A stretch of DNA of 64,000 nucleotides from Rhodomicrobium sp. R_RK_3 (GCF_002198715.1 NZ_MWLK01000036.1:62001-126000), one strand, 5' to 3'; positions 1 to 11,900 are shown, counted from the stretch's first letter. The notes: a model not told the origin generated them from the sequence alone. Numbers and translations are program-made.

Positions 1-1
1 G

Positions 2-205
2 CCGATCTTCGAACGCGCCGCCGTGAAAGGAACCTCTGGCAAGATCGGTCAGCTGAATCCGCTGCGCCGCGCCGGGCAGCCCGAGGAAATCGCCAAGGCC
101 GCGCTCTTCCTTGCCTCGGAGGATGCTAGCTACATCAATGGACATGCGCTGGTCGTCGATGGCGGTTTGTCCAGCTCTCTGCCCATCGTGCCACCGCGCG
201 GGTGA
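2..205 (+). CDS. SDR-family oxidoreductase, C-terminal fragment (5' end outside window)
   Basis: Only the last 67 codons are present; the reading frame is already open at base 2 and ends at TGA 203-205. The visible sequence ([20 protein letters not shown], then [12 protein letters not shown]) is the standard C-terminus of classical short-chain dehydrogenases/reductases: the R-x-G-x-PEEIA segment near the substrate pocket and the final (I/T)-G-x-x-(L/I)-x-V-DGG strand. This class uses NAD(P)H to oxidise alcohols or reduce ketones in the cytoplasm. The nucleotide-binding and catalytic Tyr-x-x-x-Lys parts lie outside the window, so substrate and cofactor cannot be judged. A GTG at 23 is internal and is not a start. 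Confidence 0.9.
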   Translation, partial: PIFERAAVKGTSGKIGQLNPLRRAGQPEEIAKAALFLASEDASYINGHALVVDGGLSSSLPIVPPRG

Positions 206-235
206 TCCGGGTTCCTTAAATGCGATGTAGAAATA

Positions 236-250
236 TTAACCACTCGTTAA
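236..250. promoter_or_regulatory. CtrA-binding box (TTAA-N7-TTAA)
   Basis: TTAA at 236-239 and TTAA at 247-250 are separated by exactly seven bases, the full consensus of the alphaproteobacterial cell-cycle regulator CtrA. The box lies 43 bp upstream of the hybrid kinase start (293) and about 30 bp after the preceding gene, so it is placed to control the kinase promoter. Binding is inferred from the motif only. Confidence 0.6.
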
Positions 251-292
251 ATCTGGCGTTGTTAGTCTGATTGTCTCCCATGGACAATTCAG

Positions 293-2872
<2,580 letters not shown>

Positions 2873-3044
2873 GGCCGGCCGTTAAGGCCCATGGCAACAA
2901 TCCAGCGCTTTGCATGGAAAGAATTAATCCCCAAGCCCCAAGGTGGAGACTGGTCGAGATGCGCTGGCATTGACCCCGCCCCGTGAGGGCCCTCACGCCG
3001 CCCTGCAAAACGCGGCTTGCTCGGATTTCACGCCTGTTTGACGA

Positions 3045-3058
3045 ATACTGTTCAGTAT
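3045..3058. promoter_or_regulatory. Operator-like palindrome ahead of the GGDEF/EAL fusion gene
   Basis: ATACTG-TT-CAGTAT is a perfect dyad with six-base arms, 12 bp upstream of the ATG at 3071. A TTGACG hexamer just before it (3038-3043) could serve as a -35 element, though I see no convincing -10. The position suits a repressor or a translational control hairpin. The binding factor is unknown. Confidence 0.35.
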
Positions 3059-3070
3059 CGGCAACGTTTT

Positions 3071-6000
3071 ATGCAAATCAAACAAGAGGACAGCCCAACC
3101 GCCGGCTCATTAAACCCGGCCAATAACGGTTCGCTCAAAACCCTTCTTATTGTCGAAGACAATCCCGGCGACGCACGGTTGCTGCGCGAGATGCTGCACG
3201 ATTCGGATGCGCAGCAGGTCGATCTAACAGTCGTAACGGATATGCGCGCCGCGGAGACATTTCTCACCGAGCATTCCGTCGATATGATCGTGCTCGATCT
3301 GGGCCTGCCCGATGCCCAAGGCCTCAATGCGGTCCGCCGCGCGCATTTGGCGGCGCCGAATATTCCCTTGGTGGTGCTGACCGGTGTGGACGACGCCTCG
3401 CTGGCCGCCAGGGCCCTGCAGGAAGGGGCCCAGGACTATCTGGTCAAGGATCATCTGGAGCCGCGCGGCCTGTTGCGGGCGCTGCGCTACGCCATCGAAC
3501 GCAAGTCGACGCAGATGGCGGCCAAGGCCATGGCGCTGCTGATGGTCCATTCCGCCGAGCACGACAGCCTGACCGGGCTCCCCAATCGCGCGCTGCTGAA
3601 CGACCGCGCCAACCGCGCCATCGCCCGCGCGCCGCGCCATGGGGAAAAGGTCGGCCTGCTGTGCCTCGACCTGGACGGCTTCAAGCGCATCAACGATTCG
3701 CTCGGCCACCCGACCGGCGACAAGCTTCTGCAATCCGTCGCCCGCCGCCTTCTGGACATTGTGCGCCCCGGCGACACGGTCAGCCGGCAGGGCGGCGACG
3801 AGTTCGTCGTCATGCTGTCCGACATGGAGGAGGTCGACCACGCCACCGCAACGGCGAGGCGAATGCTCGAGGCGGTCGCCATGCCGCATTCGCTGGACGG
3901 ACAGGAGCTGCACGTCACCGCCAGCATCGGCGTGAGCATCTATCCAGACGACGGCCGGGACGTGGAGGCGCTGGTCAAGAACGCCGAAACGGCGATGTAT
4001 CAGGCCAAGGCGCACGGGCGAAGCCGATACCAGTTTTTCGAAGAATCGATGAACGCCCAGGCGGTCGAGCGGCAATTCATCGAGGAAGGTTTGCGCCGTG
4101 CCCTGGAGCGGCGGGAATTCACCGTCTTCTACCAGCCTAAGATCCACATAAGAACGGGCGCCATATCCGGCGCGGAGGCCCTGATCCGGTGGACCCATCC
4201 GGCGCGTGGGCCGATCTCGCCGATCGAGTTCATTCACATCGCGGAGGATTCTGGTCTCATCCTGGCAATCGGCGCCTGGGTGCTGCGTGAAGCCTGCGCG
4301 CAGGCGCGGAGCTGGGTGGATGCCGGGCTGCCGCCCATCACCATTTCGGTCAATGTCTCCGCCGTCGAGTTCGGAGAGCCGAACTATCTCGACGGCGTGC
4401 TCGCCATCCTCGCCGAGACACAACTCGAACCGCGCTCCCTGGAGCTCGAGCTGACCGAAAGCGTGCTGATGAAACGCGCCGCCGCGGCGGCTGTCACTCT
4501 GCACGCGCTGCGGGCGAACGGCGTCCAGGTGGCGATCGACGATTTCGGCACCGGCTATTCGAGCCTGAGCTATCTGCAAAAGTTTCCCGTCGATTGCTTG
4601 AAGATCGATCAATCCTTCATTCGGCAGATCAGCGCCGGCGGGGACGGCAGGACCCTCGTGGCCGCGATGATCGGCATGGGCCGCAACCTCAATCTGCGCG
4701 TCGTCGGGGAGGGTGTGGAAACGCCCGAGGAATTGGCATTTCTGCGCGCGCAGCATTGCGACGAAGCGCAAGGTTACCTCTACAGCCGCCCGGTGTCTGC
4801 CGAAGCCTTCGGCAAATTGCTCGCGACCGGCATCGCCCCGCCCGGCGCGGCGCCCGCTGAAATCGACGCGGCCCCGAGCGGGCCGCTCAGAACCCAGGCC
4901 GGCGGAATCGATAGCCCGGCAACTCAGGAAGTCTACTTGGACGAGCGGCCGGTCTTCCTCTCGCGGCAACTGGCCGGCGGGCGCGAATTCAAGCTGGCGC
5001 TTGCCGCCGTCGCCGTCTCGGCGCTCGGCTTCGTCGCGGTGCTGCCGTTTGTTACGAAACCGCTGGCCAACATCCCCGCTTTCATCCCCGCCTATGAATC
5101 GGCGCTGATGATCTGCGATCTGATCACGGCCGTGCTGCTGTTCAGCCAGTTCAACGTGCTGCGGTCGCGCGCGCTATTCCTGCTGGCTTGCGGCTATCTG
5201 TTCACCGCCTTTATGGCCTTCACGCACGGACTGACCTTTCCCGGCGTGTTTTCGGCGACCGGGCTGCTCGGGGCTGGGACGCAGACCACAGCCTGGCTCT
5301 ATATGGTCTGGCATGCCGGCTTTCCGCTTTTCGTCATCCTGTACGCCCTGTTCAAGGATGAGCTGACGGACGAGAGACTGGCGGGCGCGGGGAAACACAC
5401 GCAGAGCCTGAGTTCCGGCGTGCTTATTGTGGGCGGCATCGCCGGCGTGTTCGCACTTGTCGCCGGGGTGACGCTCATCACCACGCTCGGCCATGAAAGT
5501 CTGCCGGTGCTCGTCGTGGACAACCGCTTCAGCCCGACAATGTCCCTGGTCGTGTCGAACGTCTGGCTGCTGAGCGTCGCGGCGCTGGTCATGCTCTGGC
5601 TGCGCAAACCGCGCACCGTGCTGGATCTGTGGCTGATGGTGGTGATGAGCGCGTGGCTGTTCGACATCGCCCTGTCGGCGGTCTTCGCGGGCGCCCGCTA
5701 CGATGTCGGTTGGTATGCCGGCCGGATCTATGGGCTGGTGGCGGCCAGTTTCCTGCTCATCGTTTTGCAGATCGAAAACGGCACCTATTACGCGCGGCTC
5801 GCGCAGCTCTCGGCGGAATTGCGCCAGCTCTCGCGCCATGACGGCCTGACCGGGCTCGCCAACCGCCGCTTCTTCGACAGCTATCTCGACCGCCAGATCG
5901 CCGTCGCGCGGCGCGGCAAGCAGCCGCTTGCGCTCATTCTGTGCGACGTCGACGCTTTCAAGGCGTTCAATGATCAATGCGGGCATCAGGCCGGCGACGA

Positions 6001-6346
6001 ATGCCTGAAGCGCATCGCGGAGGTGCTGGAAATGAGCTGCCGCCGCCCGGCCGACCTGGCGGCCCGCTATGGCGGCGAGGAGTTCGTGATGATCCTGCCC
6101 AATACCGACCTCGCGGGCGCCACACGCATCGCCGAGGCGATCAGGAGCGCCGTGGAGCAAATGAACATTCCCCATCCGCGCTCGCCCGTCGGTCCCTTCG
6201 TCAGCATCAGCGGAGGCGTGGCGGTCTTCCTGTCCGACACCGAAATGTCCGCGCAGCAGCTTATTACCGCCGCCGACGACAAGCTGTTCCGCGCCAAGCG
6301 CCTCGGACGCAACCGCATGGTCTCGGCTCAGGCCGAGGCGGCCTGA
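3071..6346 (+). CDS. REC-GGDEF-EAL-MASE4-GGDEF cyclic-di-GMP signalling protein
   Basis: A 1091-residue protein with an unusual five-module order. Residues about 22-145 form a receiver (VEDNPGD, phospho-acceptor Asp76, K in LVKDH). A GGDEF domain follows with intact GGDEF at 241-245, then an EAL domain with the EAL motif at 369-371 and the downstream DDFGTGYSS loop. Residues about 640-900 contain several hydrophobic helices that resemble the MASE4 membrane sensor, and the C-terminus is a second diguanylate cyclase domain with GGEEF at 1001-1005. Synthesis (two cyclase sites) and degradation (one phosphodiesterase site) of c-di-GMP are both predicted. The frame is open throughout, so this looks like a genuine fusion of a response-regulator GGDEF-EAL protein to a MASE4-GGDEF protein. 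ATG 3071 is preferred to an in-frame start at 3017 because the extra 18 residues are not domain-like. Confidence 0.9.
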   Translation: MQIKQEDSPTAGSLNPANNGSLKTLLIVEDNPGDARLLREMLHDSDAQQVDLTVVTDMRAAETFLTEHSVDMIVLDLGLPDAQGLNAVRRAHLAAPNIPLVVLTGVDDASLAARALQEGAQDYLVKDHLEPRGLLRALRYAIERKSTQMAAKAMALLMVHSAEHDSLTGLPNRALLNDRANRAIARAPRHGEKVGLLCLDLDGFKRINDSLGHPTGDKLLQSVARRLLDIVRPGDTVSRQGGDEFVVMLSDMEEVDHATATARRMLEAVAMPHSLDGQELHVTASIGVSIYPDDGRDVEALVKNAETAMYQAKAHGRSRYQFFEESMNAQAVERQFIEEGLRRALERREFTVFYQPKIHIRTGAISGAEALIRWTHPARGPISPIEFIHIAEDSGLILAIGAWVLREACAQARSWVDAGLPPITISVNVSAVEFGEPNYLDGVLAILAETQLEPRSLELELTESVLMKRAAAAAVTLHALRANGVQVAIDDFGTGYSSLSYLQKFPVDCLKIDQSFIRQISAGGDGRTLVAAMIGMGRNLNLRVVGEGVETPEELAFLRAQHCDEAQGYLYSRPVSAEAFGKLLATGIAPPGAAPAEIDAAPSGPLRTQAGGIDSPATQEVYLDERPVFLSRQLAGGREFKLALAAVAVSALGFVAVLPFVTKPLANIPAFIPAYESALMICDLITAVLLFSQFNVLRSRALFLLACGYLFTAFMAFTHGLTFPGVFSATGLLGAGTQTTAWLYMVWHAGFPLFVILYALFKDELTDERLAGAGKHTQSLSSGVLIVGGIAGVFALVAGVTLITTLGHESLPVLVVDNRFSPTMSLVVSNVWLLSVAALVMLWLRKPRTVLDLWLMVVMSAWLFDIALSAVFAGARYDVGWYAGRIYGLVAASFLLIVLQIENGTYYARLAQLSAELRQLSRHDGLTGLANRRFFDSYLDRQIAVARRGKQPLALILCDVDAFKAFNDQCGHQAGDECLKRIAEVLEMSCRRPADLAARYGGEEFVMILPNTDLAGATRIAEAIRSAVEQMNIPHPRSPVGPFVSISGGVAVFLSDTEMSAQQLITAADDKLFRAKRLGRNRMVSAQAEAA

Positions 6347-6356
6347 GTCCTTACGC

Positions 6357-6388
6357 GTGATGGCGAAGAGGGGACTCTCCGCCATCAC
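6357..6388. terminator. Bidirectional hairpin between convergent genes
   Basis: GTGATGGCG at 6357-6365 pairs perfectly with CGCCATCAC at 6380-6388, and the loop contains a further AGAG/CTCT pairing. It sits between the stop codons of the GGDEF/EAL gene (6346) and the convergent manganese catalase gene (6410). There is no long T-run, so termination efficiency is uncertain. Confidence 0.5.
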
Positions 6389-6409
6389 AAGCGCAACGGG
6401 CCAGCCGTA

Positions 6410-7336
6410 TTATTTGCGGGAGGCTTTGTACAATTTGGTCGCGATCTCAAACATCTCTTCCGGCGCGTAATCCGGCGTGAAAGCCGAGGGCACGCCCGTG
6501 AGCTGATGGATCTTGCCGCCGTCCGGCATGCCTTCGACCACGGTCAATTCACCCTCCGGATCGCCCGGCAGAGCCGTTTCGCCATTGCCCCAGAGCGCCG
6601 AGATTTCCTTGTAGTCATTGGGGCTGAAAGTGTAGAGGCGGCGATGCGAACCCTCGGCGAGGTATTTCGCGCATTCCGGGATCTTGTCGAGATTGATGTT
6701 CGGCGTCGGCAGCATCTTTTCGATCTCGACGCCGGTGAGCTGCTTCAGCGCCAGCGCGTAGGCATGGGCGTGGACCGAGCCGCGCACCAGCAGATAGCCG
6801 CAGACTTCACGACCGGTCGCGTCGGTCAGCGTCTCATAGACGCGCAGCTTATGCAGGCGGGCGCCGCATTCGAGATGGAAATTATGCAGGAGGTCGATAA
6901 CGACATTGCCGGTCGTGGTGATGAAGTCGTTGTTCCAGGACTGGCCGTTGCTGTTGACCGGGGTCGCCCCGCCCGCATTGGAGAAGAACGCCGCCGCAAG
7001 CCGGATGTCCTTCATGTCCTCGAAGGGCGCATCGGCAATGTCACCGCCATCGGTCTTGTCGCCGTCATTGTCCGGCCCGTTATTCAGCATGGCGACGCCG
7101 TTGCTAACCAGCTCTACATGGCCAAGTTCTTCGGCGGTGATCGCCGCAACCAGGCTGTAAAACGGCCGAAGCTTGGCCTTGCTGCGAAAATTGAAGCTTT
7201 GAAACAGATAGTTTCCAAGCGTCGACATCTCACCATATTTGCCGCCGAGCAGTTCTTGCAGCGCTGCGCCGGCGTTTGGGTCTTGCCGCGTGGGAGCGGG
7301 CAGTTCCACTTGTAGCTTGTCGACTCGCATGAACAT
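6410..7336 (-). CDS. Manganese catalase (non-haem dimanganese)
   Basis: A 308-residue cytosolic manganese catalase that disproportionates hydrogen peroxide at a dimanganese centre. The four-helix-bundle ligand motifs are visible: Glu in GEMSTLGNYLFQSFNFR, E-x-x-H in AEELGHVELV, Glu in FHLECGARLHKLRVYE and His in RGSVHAHAYALAL. The C-terminal part carries the usual family tail (EMFEIATKLYKA). The start MFMRVDKL at 7336 is preferred over an upstream in-frame ATG at 7408 because AAAGGA lies about eight bases before it and the homologous N-terminus begins here. It is a single-gene unit, convergent with the c-di-GMP gene. Manganese catalases in this group are commonly general-stress genes; a degenerate EcfG-like promoter is marked upstream. 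Confidence 0.93.
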   Translation of the reverse strand: MFMRVDKLQVELPAPTRQDPNAGAALQELLGGKYGEMSTLGNYLFQSFNFRSKAKLRPFYSLVAAITAEELGHVELVSNGVAMLNNGPDNDGDKTDGGDIADAPFEDMKDIRLAAAFFSNAGGATPVNSNGQSWNNDFITTTGNVVIDLLHNFHLECGARLHKLRVYETLTDATGREVCGYLLVRGSVHAHAYALALKQLTGVEIEKMLPTPNINLDKIPECAKYLAEGSHRRLYTFSPNDYKEISALWGNGETALPGDPEGELTVVEGMPDGGKIHQLTGVPSAFTPDYAPEEMFEIATKLYKASRK

Positions 7337-7370
7337 TTGCGTAGGTCCTTTGGGTTGAATGTAAGGACCG

Positions 7371-7396
7371 AACTGGCGGGAGCGGCGGGATGTTCC
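7371..7396 (-). promoter_or_regulatory. Degenerate EcfG (general stress sigma) promoter candidate
   Basis: On the minus strand GGAAC (7396-7392) is followed after 17 bases by AGTT (7374-7371), 34 bp from the catalase start. The alphaproteobacterial EcfG consensus is GGAAC-N18/19-CGTT, so both the spacing and one -10 base deviate. The gene function fits stress control, but the match alone is weak. Confidence 0.25.
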
Positions 7397-7584
7397 TGAA
7401 GATTGCAAATACCGTCAACCGCACGTAGAGGCCGTGGGCGCCCCAGTGCCCAATTACGTTAACCCTGCGGCAATTCCTGCGGAACCAATGGCATCGCACT
7501 CAGCTTGTTAGCCTTGCATTTAACAAGAGGAGGTAGCGCGGGTAGCAGGGACGGAGGTCGTTGCGTGTCGCGCTTGCGCACGCG

Positions 7585-8253
7585 ATGGCACAATCGAAGG
7601 CTCCTACCGCGATTCAATCGTTTTTGCAGCGCCCGGAATACCCCTGCGTCGGGGCCAAAAGTGCGTTAAAACAAGGTAAAATCACCGTCCATTCCTATGG
7701 CGGCCTGGATGACGGCGCCCATGACGAGCGGATTCTCGCCGACATCGATGCCTTCATCGCGCTGTATCATCAGCGCGGATCGCTGTTCCAAAGCTTGCTG
7801 TTGGAGTTCGAGGGCGCCGGGGCCTATTCGGAACTCGAATTCGAGCAGGCTTTGTGGCGGCGATTGCAAGCCTTGCACGAACTGGACGCCCGGCGCTCGC
7901 GGCGCGACATCCGCGTCGGCACCGACCCTGATGCGGCCGATTTCAGCTTCAGCCTCGGCGGCGAGGCGTTTTTCATCATCGGCATGCACCCGGGCGCCAG
8001 CCGTCTCTCACGCCGTTACGCCGTCCCGGCGCTCGTCATGAACCTGCACGACCAATTCGAGCGGCTGCGCGCCGACGGGCTTTACGAACGCATGCGGGAT
8101 GTGGTCCGCGACCGCGACGAGGCGTTTTGCGGCACGCCCAATCCCGCGCTTGGAAATTTCGGCGAACTCTCTGAGGCCCGGCAATATAGTGGACGCGACA
8201 CGCCGGCGGATTGGAAATGCCCGTTCCGGCCACGCCAGGGAGAGACCCAATGA
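7585..8253 (+). CDS. YqcI/YcgG family protein (GntA-like haem-dependent N-hydroxylase family)
   Basis: A 222-residue cytosolic protein of the YqcI/YcgG family. Recognisable segments are PCVGAKSAL near the N-terminus, a central D-P-D-A-ADFSFSLGGEAFF block, and HPGASRLSRR followed by PALVMNLHDQFERLR. One family member, GntA of guanitoxin biosynthesis, is a haem-dependent N-hydroxylase acting on a guanidino amino acid; the substrate here is unknown. The ATG at 7585 is chosen although an in-frame TTG at 7561 lies only three bases after a GGAGG at 7553, so the start is uncertain. The stop overlaps the next start (ATGA, 8250-8253), which implies translational coupling and a shared pathway with the DUF1989 protein. 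Confidence 0.8.
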   Translation: MAQSKAPTAIQSFLQRPEYPCVGAKSALKQGKITVHSYGGLDDGAHDERILADIDAFIALYHQRGSLFQSLLLEFEGAGAYSELEFEQALWRRLQALHELDARRSRRDIRVGTDPDAADFSFSLGGEAFFIIGMHPGASRLSRRYAVPALVMNLHDQFERLRADGLYERMRDVVRDRDEAFCGTPNPALGNFGELSEARQYSGRDTPADWKCPFRPRQGETQ

Positions 8254-8837
8254 TCGCCCGCATCCCGCCCCGCAGCGGCGTCGCCTTCGAGTTGCCGGCG
8301 GGAGCGAGCCTCAAGGTCATCGATCCTATGGGGGAGCAGGTCGCCGACCTGCTGGCCATCAATCGCAGCGACATTGGTGAAATGCTCTCCTCCGGCCGCT
8401 CGATCGATTACGCCAGCAGCCTGCTGCTGACGACGGGCAGCGTGCTCTACTCCAACCGCAGCCGCCCGATGCTGACGATCATGGAAGATCGCGTCGGACG
8501 GCATGATTTCTTGCTGACGCCGTGCAGCATGGACACGTTCCGGATCCTTTATGACGATCCGGAGCCGCCGCATGGCTGTCACGAGCATCTGGCCCAGGCG
8601 CTCGAGCCCTATGGCATCGCGCCGGACGCCATCCCGGTGTGCTTCAACGTATTCATGAACGTTGCCATGGATGGCGATACGGGCCGCATCGACGTCAAGC
8701 CGCCGCGGAGCAAGGCCGGGGATTTCACAGTCTTCCGTGCCGAGATGGATCTGATCGTCGGCTTGACCGCCTGCTCGGCGGGGCAAAGCAACAACTTCGC
8801 GTTCAAGCCGATCGATTACGAGATCCTCGGTCCTTAA
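8250..8837 (+). CDS. DUF1989 (urea carboxylase-associated / carboxyguanidine deiminase-like) protein
   Basis: A 195-residue DUF1989 protein. The family pattern is clear: IPPRSGVAFELPAGASLKVID at the start, GRHDFLLTPCSMD in the middle, then PHGCHEHLAQAL and PVCFNVFMNV, which supply the conserved Cys and His residues expected to bind metal, and a C-terminal DLIVGLTACSAGQSNN. Known relatives are subunits of carboxyguanidine deiminase acting after guanidine/urea carboxylases. No carboxylase or allophanate hydrolase is in this window, so the role must differ or be completed elsewhere. The ATG at 8250 overlaps the YqcI stop by four bases; an upstream in-frame ATG at 8211 would lie inside YqcI and is rejected. 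Confidence 0.85.
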   Translation: MIARIPPRSGVAFELPAGASLKVIDPMGEQVADLLAINRSDIGEMLSSGRSIDYASSLLLTTGSVLYSNRSRPMLTIMEDRVGRHDFLLTPCSMDTFRILYDDPEPPHGCHEHLAQALEPYGIAPDAIPVCFNVFMNVAMDGDTGRIDVKPPRSKAGDFTVFRAEMDLIVGLTACSAGQSNNFAFKPIDYEILGP

Positions 8838-8853
8838 ACAACGCGCCTCTTAT

Positions 8854-8959
8854 TGTCATCCCCGCAAAAGCGGGGATCCAGTAAAGGGCAACATTGGCGG
8901 TGCCGCATCGCGTCAGACGCGATTGCTGCCACTGGATTCCCGCTTTCGTGGGAATGACA
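8854..8959. repeat. REP/BIME-like inverted repeat pair
   Basis: A 29-base unit at 8854-8882 (containing CCCCGCAAAAGCGGGGATCC) recurs in inverted orientation with about four differences at 8931-8959 (GGATTCCCGCTTTCGTGGGA). Between them lies a second perfect dyad, ATCGCGTC-A-GACGCGAT, at 8907-8923. Each arm is itself a hairpin. The sequence matches the widespread palindromic GTCATTCCCGCxxAAGCGGG(A)ATCCAG class of extragenic repeats. It occupies the junction between the DUF1989 gene and the convergent glutamate dehydrogenase gene and may act as a transcript end. Confidence 0.8.
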
Positions 8960-8972
8960 TTGGGTTAAGCCT

Positions 8973-11900
8973 CTAATGCTCCGCCAGCTCCCGGAAATGT
9001 GCGACGGCAACCGTCAGCTTGGCCAGAGTCAGCTCGCTACCGTTGAGGATGTCGTTGAGGCTGCGCCTGGCGCGCTCGACGGCGGCTTGGTTGGCCTCCG
9101 CCCAGGCGGCGAAACTGGGTTCTCTGCCCTCCGCCGCCGAGGCGAACACCTTCTCCACGATTGCACGCTGGGCGGAGGCGACGGCATCCAGCGTGCTGTT
9201 GACCGCGAGGCGGCTATAATGGTCGGCCTGTCCCAGATGTTCGCTCGCGGCGCGGATCTCGTCGATACGGAAGAAGCTGCTGGCTTCGAAATAGACGCGG
9301 CCGACGCTGAGTTCTGAACGATCCAGCTTGACCGCCAAGGCCACGATGTCCGGCGCGGATGTGAGGGCGCCGAGCAGTGCCAGACGCCGGGCCAGCGGCT
9401 GCGGCACCTCCTCCACGACCAATCGCTCCTCGGCTTCGGCGAGCCGCGCGTTCATGCCTTCGTCGAACAAGTCGCCGATGGCCCCGCTCAGGCGGTCGAG
9501 GCCGGTCTGATAGCGCTCGATCAGCGTCGACAGCCCCTCCTGGAAATTGCCCTGACGCAGGAACCAGGCGGTCTGGCGGCGCAGCACGTCCTGCACCAGG
9601 AGATAAAGCGAGATCTGGCGGGCGCCGTCGATCTTGCCGTCGAGCGCGTCGATCATCTTGCCGAACTCGGTGAGGCGGAACACGCCGATAGCCGCCGCGA
9701 CGGCATAGGCGATCTCCTCGGCGTCACGGCCGGTTTCCTCCTTCAGCCGCACGATGAAGGTCGAGCCGCCGCGATTGATGACGGCGTTGGCCAGCACGGT
9801 GGCGACGATCTCGCGGCGCAGCGCGTGAGTCTCGATCTCGTCATGGAAGCGCTCGCGCATCGGCGCCGGGAAATAATCGGCGAGCACGCGGCTCAGATAG
9901 GGATCGTCCACAACCGGCGAGTCGATCAGCTCGAAATAGAGCGCGATCTTGGAATAGGCCAGCAGCACGGCGAGCTCCGGCCGGGTCAGCGGCTGGCGCT
10001 TCTGCCGGCGCTCGGCGAGTTCGGCGTCGGAAGGCAATTGCTCGATGGCGCGGTCGAGCAGCTCGGTCTGCTCCAATGCGTGCATCAGCCGGGTTTGGAA
10101 GCCAAGGTCGGCGAGACCGCGGCTTTCGCCCAGGCTGATCGCCAGCGTCTGGAGATAGTTGTTGCGCAGCACGGTTTCGGCGACGTCATCGGTCATCTCG
10201 GCGAGAATGACATCACGGTCAGCCATGGTGAGCCGGCCGCCGCGCATTGCAGCCGCCAGCGCGATCTTGATGTTCACCTCGACGTCGGATGTGTTCACAC
10301 CGGCGGAATTGTCGATGGCGTCGGTGTTGATGCGCCCGCCCGCCAGCGCGAATTCGATGCGGCCGCGCTGGGTCGCGCCCAGATTGGCGCCCTCGCCGAT
10401 CACCTTAGCGCCGACATCCAATGCCGTGACGCGGATGGCGTCGTTGGCGCGGTCGTTCACGGCCTCGTCGGTCTCGGTCGAGGCGCGGACATAGGTGCCG
10501 ATGCCGCCGAACCACAACAGGTCGGCCTTGGCCTTCAGCAGCAGCCGGATGATTTCGGCGGGCGAGGCGGCCTTCTGCGTCGTGCCGAGCAGGACCTGCA
10601 TCTGCGGCGACAGCGGAATGCTCTTCGCCGAGCGCAGGAAGACGCCGCCTCCTTCGGAAATCAGGGAGCGGTTATAATCCTGCCAGCTCGAACGCGGCAG
10701 CTCGAACAGCCGCTTGCGCTCCTCGAAGCTGGCTTCCATGTCGGGGGCCGGGTCGATGAAGATGTCGCGATGGTCGAAGGCCGCCACGAGCTGGATCTTG
10801 CGCGACAGCAACATGCCGTTGCCGAAGACGTCGCCCGACATGTCGCCGACGCCGATGACGCGGAAGGGCGTGGTCTGGATGTCGATGTTCATCTCGCGGA
10901 AATGCCGCTTGACCGCCTCCCAGGCGCCGCGCGCGGTGATGCCCATCTTCTTGTGGTCGTAGCCGGCCGAGCCGCCCGAGGCGAAGGCGTCGCCGAGCCA
11001 AAAACCCTTCTCAAGCGAGAGGGCGTTGGCAATGTCGGAGAAGGTGGCGGTGCCCTTGTCGGCGGCAACGACGAGATAGGGGTCGTCGCCATCGATGCGG
11101 ATGGTCTGCGCCGGTGGCACCACGGCGCCATCCTTCAGATTGTCGGTGATCGAGAGCAGGTTGGCGATGAAGGAGCGGTAGCAGGCGACGCCCTCCGTCA
11201 TCATCTCGTCGCGGCTGGCGGTCTTGGGAATGTTGCGAGGGACGAAGCCGCCCTTGGCGCCTTGCGGCACGATGATGGCGTTCTTGACCTGCTGCGCCTT
11301 TGCAAGGCCCAGCACCTCGGTGCGGAAATCCTGCGGCCGGTCGGACCAGCGCAGCCCGCCGCGCGCGATCGGGCCGCCGCGCAAATGCACGCCTTCGAAG
11401 CGCGGCGAGGTGACGAAGATCTCGGCGAAGGGCTTGGGCGCCGGCATCGCATCGACATTCTGGCTGCGGATCTTCAGCGCGATGGTGTCCTGGCCGACCA
11501 ACGGCGTGGGGCTGCGGAAGAAATTGGTGCGGATGGTCGACTGGATCAGATTGAGGATGCGGCGGATCATCCGGTCCTCGTCGAGGCTGGAGACGTTCTC
11601 CAGCGCGCCCTCGATGCTGGCGATGATCGGCGCCGATTCGGCGCGGCGCTCCTCATTGGACCGGGCGCGGGCCGGGTCGAACAGCACGGTGAAGAGTTGG
11701 ACGAGATCGCGGACGATGCCGCCATGGCGGGCGAGCGTCTGCGCCAGATAGACTTGGCCGAAAGGCGCGCCGATCTGGCGGAGATAGGACGCATAGGCCC
11801 GCATCAGGGCAGCCTCGCGCCAGTCGAGCCCGGCCTGCACGATCAGCCGGTTGAACTGATCGTTGCCGGCGTCGCCCCGCCAGATGGCGAGGAAGGTTTC

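Noticed and set aside
7481-7510. GGAAC followed by TGTT as an EcfG promoter for the YqcI gene
   Set aside because: The spacer is 20 bases and the -10 differs from CGTT; not above chance.
8639-8884. 81-codon frame ending in VIPAKAGIQ
   Set aside because: It overlaps the DUF1989 gene in another frame, and its last residues are merely the translation of the REP element.
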